Assembly: GCA_947624765.1 (NCBI GenBank)
Contig: CANQLS010000013.1
Location: 1 to 13,991, forward strand
Reading direction: 5' to 3'
Length of the DNA stretch: 13,991 nucleotides
DNA from: an uncultured Clostridia bacterium
Lineage (GTDB): Bacteria; Bacillota; Clostridia; TANB77; UBA1234
This document shows, piece after piece, positions 1-6,658 of the stretch (within the stretch, counting starts at the first letter, position 1; every line of letters begins with the position of its first letter). The notes under the pieces are model-generated. The model was not told the origin of the DNA and made no database searches. It saw only the letters and a program-made list of their open reading frames with translations. The position numbers and the translations under genes are program-made.

Positions 1-74
1 TTTCTTACTCGCTTGGTTTTTCTCTTTTACTCATTGTTTACTTTTCAATGTGCTTTATTCCTCTCGTCAGGAAT
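1..74 (-). ncRNA. Untranslated leader, probably the 5' leader of an rRNA operon (partial)
   Basis: The region downstream of the tandem promoters shows no ribosome binding site followed by an open frame before the window ends. It contains a boxA-like stretch (minus strand, GCACATTGAAAAGTAAAC near 37-54), followed by A-rich sequence ending AACCAAGCGAGTAAGAAA. This looks like Firmicute rRNA leader or spacer sequence. The 16S gene itself is not in the window, so this is an inference from promoter strength and leader style. Confidence 0.45.
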
Positions 75-80
75 GTCTGT

Positions 81-109
81 ATTATACTAGGGATGCTTAT
101 TTTTGTCAA
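81..109 (-). promoter_or_regulatory. Downstream promoter of a tandem pair, probably rRNA operon P2
   Basis: On the minus strand TTGACA (104-109) and TATAAT (81-86) are separated by exactly 17 bp, a perfect vegetative SigA promoter. It fires leftward, out of the window. The transcript would begin near 74 and run through a small hairpin (57-74) into a leader containing GCACATTGAAAA (43-54), which resembles the boxA antitermination element of Firmicute rRNA leaders. The rRNA assignment is an inference; the promoter match is seen directly. Confidence 0.8.
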
Positions 110-180
110 CAATTTTTTGTTACTTTTTTAAAATTATTTTTCAATACTTTATGTAACGTTTTTCGCAGTCGACAATTATT

Positions 181-209
181 ATATTAGCACGCCAAAAGAC
201 AAATGTCAA
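181..209 (-). promoter_or_regulatory. Upstream promoter of a tandem pair, probably rRNA operon P1
   Basis: On the minus strand TTGACA (204-209) and TAATAT (181-186) are 17 bp apart. It lies about 100 bp upstream of a second consensus promoter with the same direction. Tandem promoters with full TTGACA boxes are typical of rRNA and tRNA operons in Firmicutes. A TATAAT also reads at 178-183, but with a poor 20-bp spacer. Confidence 0.7.
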
Positions 210-276
210 CAAAATTTTTAAGTTTTTTTACAAGAAATTTTTTCCAGCAAATATGCAACATCCCGCGTGTTTCACG

Positions 277-505
277 TCATATCTCTACAAGTATAATATC
301 GTCGCCAATTCGAGCAATTTTATTCCAAGGAATTGTAATATCTCCTTTAGAACCAATCGTAAACATTTTGCTCGTCCCTGGTACAACAATCGCAGTTATT
401 TTTCCAGTTTCGAAGTCAGCTTCTACATCTTGCACATATCCGTAGTCTTCTGCCATCCGATAAATTGATAACCTCTTTCTGTTTAAATGTCATTGCTCTT
501 CCCAT
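277..505 (-). pseudogene. ymxH: YlmC/YmxH-family PRC-barrel sporulation protein, frameshifted
   Basis: An ATG at 503-505 follows a good AGGAG site (about 512-517) and opens a frame reading MGRAMTFKQKEVINLSDGRR. The frame then runs into a stop after about 28 codons. Shifting by one base restores the rest of the family pattern: GYVQDVEADFETGKITAIVV, then an ITIPWNKI segment, ending IGDDIILVEI at the TGA at 277-279. Start to stop is 229 bp, that is 76 codons plus one base. The extra base is best placed at about 442 (range roughly 441-449). The family is a short PRC-barrel protein commonly found next to sigG in Clostridia, which fits this position. It may be a real lesion or a sequencing or assembly error. 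The intact protein would be about 75 residues; its exact role is not established. Confidence 0.75.
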
Positions 506-597
506 TGTTTTTCTCCTCATTATAAAATTAGAAACATTTTTTCTACTATTATATATATGCCAAAGAAAAAAATTCTTTCCTTTTTATGTGTTTGATA

Positions 598-626
598 TTG
601 ACAAATTTTTTCGGTTTATTTATAAT
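598..626 (+). promoter_or_regulatory. Perfect SigA promoter of the orphan gene at 661
   Basis: TTGACA (598-603) and TATAAT (621-626) are separated by 17 bp, an exact match to the vegetative consensus. Transcription would start near 633, just upstream of the AAAGGAGGG ribosome binding site at 642-650. This promoter also rules out the in-frame upstream start at 586, which lies before the -35 box. Confidence 0.85.
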
Positions 627-660
627 GATTATGTTAATAAAGAAAGGAGGGTATCTAACT

Positions 661-1134
661 ATGGATGATACCAAACAAGGAACCTGGGTAAACAACTACG
701 AAAGCAAAGTCTACCAGAATTACGATGCGGCTAACCAAGCCGCCATTCGGCAAGTCATCCAAATGTCAACCACAGGGACAGAAATGAACCTTGCGCAGTT
801 GCAAAAACTGCGTGAAGGAGGGAAAAGATTTTATGCCCTCAAATGTAAGAGCAAATTCTTTTTGCTCCCCAAAAAGCCGACTGCACTTCGCTCTGCTGCA
901 CACCTGTGCAGCTTCTGCAGACGCTGTCATGCCCTTCCAAGCAGTAAAGGAGGATGTGATAAGGTCTATGTTCGAGAAAATAAAAAAATGGAGCGTTTTC
1001 CATTCGTCATATTGGCGGTGGAAGAGTTTTTTCCTCGAGTAGAAGAACCTGAAGATTCGTCTTTCTATGTTCTTCAATGTCAGAACTTTGAACCTGACCC
1101 CATAAGAGAATCATCCTACATTTGGAGACGGTGA
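661..1134 (+). CDS. Orphan cysteine-containing protein of unknown function, 157 aa
   Basis: I do not recognise this protein. The ATG at 661 follows AAAGGAGGG with about 10 bp spacing and a perfect promoter, and the frame ends just before a strong terminator, so it looks like a complete single-gene unit. The N-terminal 55 residues are hydrophilic and Q/N-rich (MDDTKQGTWVNNYESKVYQN at the start). The middle has a basic, cysteine-rich stretch with Cys62, 83, 86, 89 and 99, including CSFCRRCH at 83-90, which could bind zinc, although no known zinc-finger family is obvious. The C-terminal 45 residues are acidic and aromatic. There is no signal peptide or membrane segment. The gene is clearly richer in G+C than its neighbours and sits on the opposite strand, splitting the usual sigG-ymxH pair. 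An overlapping minus-strand frame at 766-1077 has no start signals and is taken as a shadow. Confidence 0.65.
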   Translation: MDDTKQGTWVNNYESKVYQNYDAANQAAIRQVIQMSTTGTEMNLAQLQKLREGGKRFYALKCKSKFFLLPKKPTALRSAAHLCSFCRRCHALPSSKGGCDKVYVRENKKMERFPFVILAVEEFFPRVEEPEDSSFYVLQCQNFEPDPIRESSYIWRR

Positions 1135-1140
1135 GTATGG

Positions 1141-1175
1141 AAAGAGGCTGTCGTCAATCAGACAGCCTCTTTTTT
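1141..1175 (+). terminator. Rho-independent terminator of the orphan gene
   Basis: A 12-bp perfect stem (AAAGAGGCTGTC, 1141-1152, with GACAGCCTCTTT, 1161-1172) encloses an 8-base loop. The stem's terminal TTT runs on into 1173-1175, giving six T in a row. The hairpin begins 6 bp after the orphan gene's stop. It also overlaps the last codon of convergent sigG (stop at 1174-1176) and may terminate that transcript too, but the minus-strand side has only a short T run. Confidence 0.9.
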
Positions 1176-1944
1176 AAATATTTTTTTTCATGCGTAACAA
1201 TGCAGTTTTTTCTAATCTGGATACTTGTGCTTGAGAAATTCCTATTTCATCAGCTACTTCCATTTGTGTTTTACCATCAAAAAATCTTTTTGTTAAAATC
1301 ATTTTTTCGCGTTCGTTTAGTTTTTTCATTGCCTCACTAATAGCAATATCTTCTATCCAATTTTCATCTAAATTTTTATTGTCTCGTACTTGATCCATAA
1401 TGTATAAACTATCGGCTCCGTCATTATAAACAGGTTCATATAATGAAACTGGTTCTTGAATTGCATCTAAAGCATATGAGATTTCTTCCTTGCTGAAACC
1501 GATTTCTGTTGCTATTTCATCAATGCTTGGTTCTTTCGCATTTTTTGTTATTAATTTTTCTTTTGCTTGTAATGCTTTATATGCTATGTCGCGAAGAGAT
1601 CTGCTTACACGAATAGAATTATTATCTCTTAAATGTCTTCTAATTTCTCCTATAATCATAGGAACTGCATACGTAGAAAACAATACATTTTGAGACAAGT
1701 CAAAATTATCAATTGCCTTAATTAATCCTATACAGCCTACTTGAAATAAATCATCTGGATTTTCACCACGATTGTTAAATTTTTTTACAACACTTAAAAC
1801 TAATTTTAAATTTCCATTAATAAATTTTTGTCGTGCTTCTTCATCACCTTGTTTAATTTTAATAAATAATTCGTTTTTCTCTTCATTTGATAATACAGGT
1901 AGTTTTGATGTGTTTACATTGGTAATCTCTACTTTGTTTATCAT
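1174..1944 (-). CDS. sigG: RNA polymerase sigma-G, late forespore sigma factor
   Basis: This is a 256-residue SigF/G-type sigma factor that directs late gene expression in the forespore after engulfment. Residues 11-18 (NTSKLPVL) match the conserved N-terminal signature of SigG. Region 2 (about 43-108) includes DDLFQVGCIGLIKAIDNFDL and the -10-binding segment FSTYAVPMIIGEIRRHLRDN. Region 3 begins IRVSRSLRDIAYKAL (111-125). Region 4 holds the helix-turn-helix TQMEVADEIGISQAQVSRLE (226-245). Length and order match the family. The ATG at 1944 follows AGGAGG with 5 bp spacing. It is the third gene of the spoIIGA-sigE-sigG cluster, as in other spore formers. A nested SigF-type promoter and a hairpin covering the ribosome binding site are described separately. 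Confidence 0.97.
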   Translation of the reverse strand: MINKVEITNVNTSKLPVLSNEEKNELFIKIKQGDEEARQKFINGNLKLVLSVVKKFNNRGENPDDLFQVGCIGLIKAIDNFDLSQNVLFSTYAVPMIIGEIRRHLRDNNSIRVSRSLRDIAYKALQAKEKLITKNAKEPSIDEIATEIGFSKEEISYALDAIQEPVSLYEPVYNDGADSLYIMDQVRDNKNLDENWIEDIAISEAMKKLNEREKMILTKRFFDGKTQMEVADEIGISQAQVSRLEKTALLRMKKNI

Positions 1945-1950
1945 AAAAAC

Positions 1951-1991
1951 CTCCTGACAATAATGATTCTTAATTTCATTATTGCCAGGAG
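1951..1991 (-). promoter_or_regulatory. Hairpin that occludes the sigG ribosome binding site
   Basis: On the minus strand the arm CTCCTGGCAATAATGA (1976-1991) pairs with TCATTATTGTCAGGAG (1951-1966), giving 16 pairs with one G-U and a loop of about 9 bases. The 3' arm contains the AGGAG of the sigG ribosome binding site, and five T residues follow before the ATG. In mRNA reading through from sigE, the structure should block ribosome access and might also act as an attenuator. Dampened sigG translation by leader structure is known in Bacillus subtilis; its working here is inferred. Confidence 0.75.
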
Positions 1992-2006
1992 ATTTTTATT
2001 CTATAC
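1978..2006 (-). promoter_or_regulatory. SigF-type forespore promoter of sigG
   Basis: On the minus strand GTATA (2002-2006) and GGCAATAAT (1978-1986) are separated by 15 bp, close to the SigF consensus GYWTA-N15-GGNRANANTW (only the final W is missed). The expected start, near 1970, falls in the loop of the sigG leader hairpin, so this transcript would lack the upstream arm and leave the ribosome binding site free. SigF transcription of sigG is established in Bacillus; the site here is a sequence match. Confidence 0.6.
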
Positions 2007-2036
2007 TTAATTCTAATGAAAAGGAGTGCAATTTTA

Positions 2037-2768
2037 TTATAACTTTGCTGTCATCTCACGTTTCATGCGATGAATAATTCTTTTTTCTAATCGCGAAATA
2101 TACGATTGTGATATGCCAAGCATATCTGCTACATCTTTTTGAGTTTTTTCTTTTCCAGATTCAAACCCAAATCGAAGTTCCATAATTATTTTTTCTCTTT
2201 TAGATAATTTACTCATAGATTCTTTAATCAGTTGTTTATCAACTTCATCTTCAATTGTTTTAAATACGCCATCATCTTCAGTGCCTAATATATCTGATAA
2301 TAATAATTCATTTCCGTCGCCATCTGTATTAAGAGGTTCATCAATAGAAACTTCATTTTTGATTTTGCTATTTCTTCTTAAATGCATTAAAATTTCATTT
2401 TCTATACATCTAGAAGCATAAGTAGCTAATTTAATATTTTTCTTTGCATCAAATGTATTAATAGCTTTCATAAGTCCAATTGTCCCAATAGAAATTAAAT
2501 CTTCAATTCCTACACCAGTATTCTCAAATTTTTTTGCTATGTACACCACAAGTCTTAAATTTCTTTCCACTAATATTTTTCTTACACTATTATCATCTTT
2601 TCTTAATTTTTCTAAAATCTCTTCTTCTTCTTTTTGTGATAAAGGTGGTGGTAAAGTGTCTGTTCCACCAATATAAAAAACTTCACCATTTCCTAAAATA
2701 TTAATTGTAGTTAAAATTTTTGCCCATAGTTTTTTTACTTTTAATTTCAATAATAGAAGTATTTCCAA
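2037..2768 (-). CDS. sigE: RNA polymerase sigma-E precursor (pro-SigE), mother-cell sigma factor
   Basis: This encodes pro-SigE, the early mother-cell sigma factor, made as an inactive precursor and cleaved by SpoIIGA. With the TTG start at 2766-2768 the protein has 243 residues. That start is chosen because AGGAGG lies 9 bp upstream. A further upstream TTG (2784) overlaps that site, and a later TTG would give a pro-sequence nearer the B. subtilis length but lacks a ribosome binding site. Residues 1-30 form the hydrophobic and basic pro-sequence, followed by EVFYIGG (29-35), the region of the cleavage site, and PPPL. Region 2 contains [20 protein letters not shown] and [20 protein letters not shown]. 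Region 4 ends with the helix-turn-helix [20 protein letters not shown] (208-227). It overlaps the end of spoIIGA by about 68 bp in another frame. Confidence 0.95.
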   Translation of the reverse strand: MEILLLLKLKVKKLWAKILTTINILGNGEVFYIGGTDTLPPPLSQKEEEEILEKLRKDDNSVRKILVERNLRLVVYIAKKFENTGVGIEDLISIGTIGLMKAINTFDAKKNIKLATYASRCIENEILMHLRRNSKIKNEVSIDEPLNTDGDGNELLLSDILGTEDDGVFKTIEDEVDKQLIKESMSKLSKREKIIMELRFGFESGKEKTQKDVADMLGISQSYISRLEKRIIHRMKREMTAKL

Positions 2769-3582
2769 TTTTCTCTCCCTCCTCAAGTAAATTTAAACCA
2801 AGGATAGCATCAAATTTTTGAAATTCATTTTCAGTTAGTGCCATAATTACATTTTTATTTTCTATAGTTGCTCCATCATAATATGCAATTACTTTATCTA
2901 CTTTAATACCATATAAAACTCCATTTTTATTTCCTAAAGATTGATATGTTATCATTCTAATTTTAGTTTCATATTCAGTCGGAATTTGTATATGTTCTCC
3001 TTTTAAAACGCTACTTAATTCTTTAGAAAATTCTTCTATTTTTCTATTTGTCATAATAATTACTGTATCCCCGCTTATTGTATCTTGCAAATCGTGTCCT
3101 GTATCTATTAAAGCTTTTGCATAAAATAGTTCGTCGCCTAATTGTATTTGAATGTTACAAAAATAATTATCTTTTTTAATAATATCTTGTAATATCTTTC
3201 TTGAAATTTTAAGCAAAAAGTCTCCAATTAAAATTGCAAGTATTGCACATATTGTTTGTGTAGGAAAATAATTTATAAGAGATGTCATCATTCCTCCTAT
3301 AAAATAAGTAATCACATATAACATAATTACATCTTTTATTAAATCACTAATCTCTCTTGGGCTATATGCAATTAAAACAATAATGGTCGCAATAAGTATT
3401 TTAATTATTGTATTTTCCAATGAATATAAAATCGTTACTACAGAATAAGTAGAAGTTAAAATAGTAGCTATCATTTTATTTATTACTTTCGTTTTTTGTT
3501 TTAGTGCTTTGCTAGTTATCTCAATTAAAAAGTAATTCATTATAAAATGCTTCAAAAAAAGAATATCTAAATAGATAATCAT
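2701..3582 (-). CDS. spoIIGA: SpoIIGA, membrane aspartic protease that processes pro-SigE
   Basis: SpoIIGA is the sporulation-specific protease of the forespore septum that removes the pro-sequence of SigE. The 293-residue protein has an N-terminal half with about five hydrophobic segments between residues 1 and 128. The C-terminal half is a retropepsin-like domain with the catalytic motif ALIDTGHDL (Asp160-Thr-Gly) and a later [10 protein letters not shown] (257-266) typical of this fold. This layout and length match the family. The ATG at 3582 has GGAG upstream. The last 22 codons overlap the start of sigE, so the two products are probably translationally coupled. The gene lies after the ftsZ terminator and has its own upstream region. 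Confidence 0.93.
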   Translation of the reverse strand: MIIYLDILFLKHFIMNYFLIEITSKALKQKTKVINKMIATILTSTYSVVTILYSLENTIIKILIATIIVLIAYSPREISDLIKDVIMLYVITYFIGGMMTSLINYFPTQTICAILAILIGDFLLKISRKILQDIIKKDNYFCNIQIQLGDELFYAKALIDTGHDLQDTISGDTVIIMTNRKIEEFSKELSSVLKGEHIQIPTEYETKIRMITYQSLGNKNGVLYGIKVDKVIAYYDGATIENKNVIMALTENEFQKFDAILGLNLLEEGEKIGNTSIIEIKSKKTMGKNFNYN

Positions 3583-3614
3583 AATCGCTCCGTCTTTGGT
3601 TTTAATATAAACAT

Positions 3615-3648
3615 ATTATAATACTTGTCTATTGCAAAATCTGTCGTA
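3615..3648 (-). promoter_or_regulatory. Candidate Spo0A-dependent promoter of spoIIGA-sigE
   Basis: A minus-strand TATAAT (3615-3620) lacks a good -35 box at the normal spacing. Upstream are two sequences like the Spo0A box TGTCGAA read on the plus strand: TGTCGTA (3642-3648, 6 of 7) at about -35, and TGTCTAT (3626-3632, 5 of 7). The spoIIG promoter of Bacillus is Spo0A-activated with an unusual spacer, so a similar arrangement is plausible, but short AT-rich matches are weak evidence. Confidence 0.35.
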
Positions 3649-3656
3649 GTTTCGCA

Positions 3657-3697
3657 TAACAAAAAAGAACACGTCTACTAATTCAGACATGTTCTTT
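3657..3697 (-). terminator. Rho-independent terminator after ftsZ
   Basis: On the minus strand AAAGAACATGTCT (3685-3697) pairs with AGACGTGTTCTTT (3664-3676) over 13 positions with one G-U, around an 8-base loop. A run of T follows (3658-3663, TTTTTTGTT). It starts 22 bp after the ftsZ stop and separates the division operon from spoIIGA. Confidence 0.9.
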
Positions 3698-3719
3698 CTA
3701 ATTTTACATTAATTTATTA

Positions 3720-4832
3720 TTATTCGATTATTTTTTTATTTTTTCTTAAAAAAGCAGGGATATCTAATTCATTAGTGTTATCTGGTTTCGTTTCTGGTGT
3801 TGGTATTTTATCAAATGCTCTGTCTAATACTTTATCAACCATAACAGATGACAATGGTACTCTGTCTTTATCAAATCCTGTAGCTATAACTGTAACTGCC
3901 ATCTCGTCTCCCATATTTTCATCAATTATTGCACCAAATATAATATTAGCATCTGGATCTATACTCTTTTGTACTAATTCAGCAGCTGTATTAACTTCAA
4001 AAATTCCAAGGTCTGGTCCACCAGCTATGCTTAGCAATACTCCTCTTGCTCCTTCAATAGATGATTCAAGAAGAGGACTATTGATAGCTTGTTTAGCAGC
4101 ATCTTCAGCTCTATTTTCGCCTGTTGCTCTTCCAATTCCCATATGAGCCATACCAGTATCATACATAATTGTTTTAACATCTGCAAAGTCCAAGTTAATT
4201 AAACCAGGTACTGCAATCAAATCTGATATACCTTGAACACCTTGTCTTAAAACTTCATCTGACATTGTAAATGCATCAATCATAGAAGTTTTTCTTTCTG
4301 CTACTTGAAGTAATCTATCATTTGGAATAGCTACCAAAGTATCTACTCTTTCTTTTAAATTTGCCATACCTCTTTCTGCATTTTGAGCACGTCTTTTTCC
4401 TTCAAAAGTAAAAGGTTTTGTTACAACAGCTACAGTTAAAATACCTAATTCTTTTGCTGCTTGAGCAACTATTGGTGCAGCACCAGTTCCTGTTCCACCA
4501 CCCATACCGGCAGTAACAAATACCATATCAGCACCTTTTAAAGCATTTGCAATTTCTTCTCTTGACTCTTCTGCAGCTTTTTCACCTATATTAGGATCTC
4601 CTCCTGCACCTAAACACCTAGTTAACTTTTCACCAATTTGAATTTTAGTTGGAGCTTTTGCTAATACTAATGCTTGTCTATCTGTATTAACTGCAATAAA
4701 TTCAACGCCTTTAACACCAGCATCAATCATTCTGTTTACTGCATTGTTGCCTGCTCCTCCAACACCAATTACTTTGATTTTCGCAAGTCCATCAGTGGCT
4801 CCATTTTCATAATTGTTTTCTTGATCGTACAC
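3720..4832 (-). CDS. ftsZ: Cell division protein FtsZ
   Basis: FtsZ is the tubulin-like GTPase that polymerises into the Z ring at mid-cell and recruits the divisome. The 370-residue product has the N-terminal nucleotide-binding segment [17 protein letters not shown], the tubulin signature [10 protein letters not shown] (111-120), and the T7 loop NLDFAD (213-218) whose aspartates complete the GTPase site of the next subunit. It ends with the conserved tail [14 protein letters not shown], which binds FtsA and other partners. The variable linker is short. The start is GTG at 4830-4832, preceded by AGGGGG that overlaps the ftsA stop. It lies 12 bp after ftsA, so the two genes are co-transcribed. 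Confidence 0.98.
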   Translation of the reverse strand: MYDQENNYENGATDGLAKIKVIGVGGAGNNAVNRMIDAGVKGVEFIAVNTDRQALVLAKAPTKIQIGEKLTRCLGAGGDPNIGEKAAEESREEIANALKGADMVFVTAGMGGGTGTGAAPIVAQAAKELGILTVAVVTKPFTFEGKRRAQNAERGMANLKERVDTLVAIPNDRLLQVAERKTSMIDAFTMSDEVLRQGVQGISDLIAVPGLINLDFADVKTIMYDTGMAHMGIGRATGENRAEDAAKQAINSPLLESSIEGARGVLLSIAGGPDLGIFEVNTAAELVQKSIDPDANIIFGAIIDENMGDEMAVTVIATGFDKDRVPLSSVMVDKVLDRAFDKIPTPETKPDNTNELDIPAFLRKNKKIIE

Positions 4833-4844
4833 CTTTAATTCCCC

Positions 4845-6092
4845 CTACTTTCTAAATTTACTAATTGCAGATCCAACAAAGTCTTTAATAGACTGAAATG
4901 CAGTTTCTAAGAAGGTTGGATCTTCATCTACTTGAATTTTACTTCCAATATTTCTTGAATGTTTAATATTAGAAATATATTTCACTATGCCATAAGCTGT
5001 TACACATTCTGGCTTTATTAAGTTAGCTGTTTTAGAACTTCCAAAACGAACTGTTGTATGTAAAATTTTTTCTGCTGTCTTTTCACATTTATTTATCGCA
5101 TTCATTCCTTGTCCTGAAATAACACAAGATTGAATTATGTTTTGTAAATCATTAGAATCGATAACTGATTTAACTAATGTAAACATTTCTTCTACTCTTG
5201 CTTCCATGATTTCCACAAGTTCTGAACATTTTACACTTTTAGTTTTTTCCTCACCATTATAAGTAGCAAGTGTTATATTATAATCATGATCTATGTATGC
5301 GGTACTAGCTAGTCCATATTGCTTTTTAAGTTTGTCCGCTTCTTGATAAGAAATATCTAATCCTACTGATATGTCGTTTGTAATTGTATCTCCTCCAACT
5401 GGAATAGAATCAGTATAAATAATTCCATTATTTTTGAAAATAGAAATATCTATATTTCCCGCACCAATATCTAATAGCAGTACTCCTTTTTCCTTTTCTT
5501 CCTCAGTTAGAACAATATCTTTCAAGGCAAATCCATTAATAACAATTCCGTCTATCATAAGTCCTGCCTTTTGCATAGCTAATCCAATAGTTTTTACAAC
5601 TTGCTTATCTGCAATAATAACATCTAATTCCGCTTCTAAAATATCTGTAAATATTCCTATAGGATCATCAGTAACCTTAGTATCCGTAATGAATTTTGAA
5701 GGTACAATATCTATAATCTGCTGACCTTCTGGTATTTCTATATTTCCAACATTTTGAATAATTTCATCAATATTTTTCTGCGTTACCCCTTCGTATTTAT
5801 CTTCAAGCTTTACACTATATTTAGTTTTAAAAATAGAAACATGCTTTCCAACTATATTTACATACGCAGATTTTATTGTAAAATCTTGTACTGTTTCTAT
5901 GTCTGTTACTGCAAATCGTATAGCTCTTGCAACCGCATCGGTACTAACTATTTTGCCTTTCTTAAATCCGTTGCACACAACACTACTCGAATTTAAAATC
6001 TCTACTTGATTAAATTTATTGATTTGACCTAAACAACAACACACTTTCGAGGTGCCGATGTCAATCCCTATAATAATATCCCCGATGGCCAA
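4845..6092 (-). CDS. ftsA: Cell division protein FtsA
   Basis: FtsA is an actin-like ATPase that tethers FtsZ filaments to the membrane. The 415-residue protein carries the actin-family phosphate loops GIDIGTSKV (9-17) and LLLDIGAGNIDISIF (205-219), the later segment GGDTITNDIS, and the FtsA-specific 1C region between them. The C terminus (about 395-415, ending FVGSAISKFRK) is an amphipathic helix typical of the membrane-targeting sequence. The TTG start at 6090-6092 has GGGAGG 7 bp upstream. It heads a two-gene unit with ftsZ and has its own promoter region with WalR-like repeats, separate from the upstream murA-sbp operon. Confidence 0.96.
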   Translation of the reverse strand: MAIGDIIIGIDIGTSKVCCCLGQINKFNQVEILNSSSVVCNGFKKGKIVSTDAVARAIRFAVTDIETVQDFTIKSAYVNIVGKHVSIFKTKYSVKLEDKYEGVTQKNIDEIIQNVGNIEIPEGQQIIDIVPSKFITDTKVTDDPIGIFTDILEAELDVIIADKQVVKTIGLAMQKAGLMIDGIVINGFALKDIVLTEEEKEKGVLLLDIGAGNIDISIFKNNGIIYTDSIPVGGDTITNDISVGLDISYQEADKLKKQYGLASTAYIDHDYNITLATYNGEEKTKSVKCSELVEIMEARVEEMFTLVKSVIDSNDLQNIIQSCVISGQGMNAINKCEKTAEKILHTTVRFGSSKTANLIKPECVTAYGIVKYISNIKHSRNIGSKIQVDEDPTFLETAFQSIKDFVGSAISKFRK

Positions 6093-6124
6093 TTCTATAC
6101 CTCCCTAATCAAATTCACACATAA

Positions 6125-6153
6125 AGAATATTATATTCTGCTTCAAAAGTCAA
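6125..6153 (-). promoter_or_regulatory. Probable SigA promoter of ftsA-ftsZ
   Basis: On the minus strand TTGACT (6148-6153) and TATTCT (6125-6130) are 17 bp apart. An alternative reading uses TATAAT at 6130-6135 with a weak TTCTAT at the -35 position. Either start site falls between about 6117 and 6125, shortly before the ftsA ribosome binding site. The four-repeat array lies directly upstream. Confidence 0.55.
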
Positions 6154-6159
6154 TAGAAT

Positions 6160-6198
6160 ATTACGAAAATATTACAGAAATATTACATCAATATTACA
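6160..6198 (-). repeat. Four 11-bp-period direct repeats matching the WalR (YycF) box
   Basis: On the minus strand TGTAAT occurs at 6193-6198, 6182-6187 and 6171-6176, and CGTAAT at 6160-6165, each separated by exactly 5 bp. The wider unit AATATTAC (plus strand) is conserved in all four copies (6157, 6168, 6179, 6190). This fits the WalR consensus TGTWAH-N5-TGTWAH. The array ends 6 bp upstream of the predicted ftsA -35 box. WalR control of ftsAZ is known in Bacillus subtilis. Another OmpR-family regulator such as PhoP is possible. Confidence 0.65.
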
Positions 6199-6228
6199 GT
6201 ATAAAAATTTCCTTATGCGTAGCTGAAG

Positions 6229-6268
6229 ACGTAGACTTTTGATAATACTAAACATCAAAAATTTACGT
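6229..6268 (-). terminator. Imperfect hairpin between sbp and ftsA, possible operon terminator
   Basis: Arms of 15 bases (6229-6243 and 6254-6268, core CTTTTGAT/ATCAAAAA with ACGT ends) pair with two imperfect positions around a 10-base loop. The hairpin begins 26 bp after the sbp stop. No T run follows directly on the minus strand, so it may be a weak terminator or an mRNA-stabilising structure. Confidence 0.4.
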
Positions 6269-6293
6269 CCTTAATATTAGTTATATATAAATT

Positions 6294-6644
6294 TTATTCT
6301 TTCATTTTCTTTTCCTTGTTTTCCATAAAACATCTTCGTGCTATAGAAATATTTTTGAATATTCTGTCAACAAATACAAAGATTGCTGCTAAATAAATAT
6401 CTACATCTAATCTTTCACCAAACATAGTAAATACAATTGACATTAATCCATTTGTAAAAAATCCTGTTACAAATACCTTCATATTAAAATTACCTTGTTG
6501 CATTGCTGTAATAGCACCCACTACACTATCAAAAGCAGCCATAATTGCTACTGCAGTATATTTAGAATATTGATAAGGAATAGTTGGAGCAAGAATTCCA
6601 ACTAATGCCCCCAAAATACAACCTATCACTATAGCTATTGTCAT
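6294..6644 (-). CDS. sbp: Small basic membrane protein Sbp (DUF1290)
   Basis: This 116-residue membrane protein matches the DUF1290 small basic protein encoded between the ylxW/ylxX-type genes and ftsA in many Firmicutes. It begins MTIAIVIGCILGALVGILAP and has about four hydrophobic segments (roughly 3-22, 28-48, 58-75 and 80-97). A family-typical FDSVVGAI lies in the second segment, and a charged tail ends in KEKKMKE. The ATG at 6644 follows AGGGGAGGG. It is the last gene of the murA operon, 14 bp after the DUF881 gene. Its biochemical role is not established; the conserved position suggests a link to division or envelope assembly. Confidence 0.9.
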   Translation of the reverse strand: MTIAIVIGCILGALVGILAPTIPYQYSKYTAVAIMAAFDSVVGAITAMQQGNFNMKVFVTGFFTNGLMSIVFTMFGERLDVDIYLAAIFVFVDRIFKNISIARRCFMENKEKKMKE

Positions 6645-6658
6645 CTCTAACCCTCCCC

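Noticed and set aside
268..283. Half of a ParB parS site (TGTTTCACGT) just downstream of the ymxH-like gene
   Set aside because: Only the left part matches TGTTTCACGTGAAACA; the right arm is CATATC instead of GAAACA, so it is probably chance or just the end of the coding sequence.
542..580. Possible sporulation-type or SigA promoter upstream of the ymxH-like gene (minus-strand TATAAT and CATATATA)
   Set aside because: The AT repeat produces several -10-like matches, but no acceptable -35 box stands at the right distance.
766..1077. Minus-strand 103-residue frame opposite the orphan gene
   Set aside because: It has no ribosome binding site or promoter, whereas the plus strand has a full set of expression signals; taken as a shadow frame.
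3625..3638. TTGTCTATTGCAAA upstream of spoIIGA, repeated with one mismatch (9656-9669) upstream of murA
   Set aside because: Both copies are intergenic and lie on the same strand, but in AT-rich DNA of this length a 13-of-14 match between two places is expected many times by chance.
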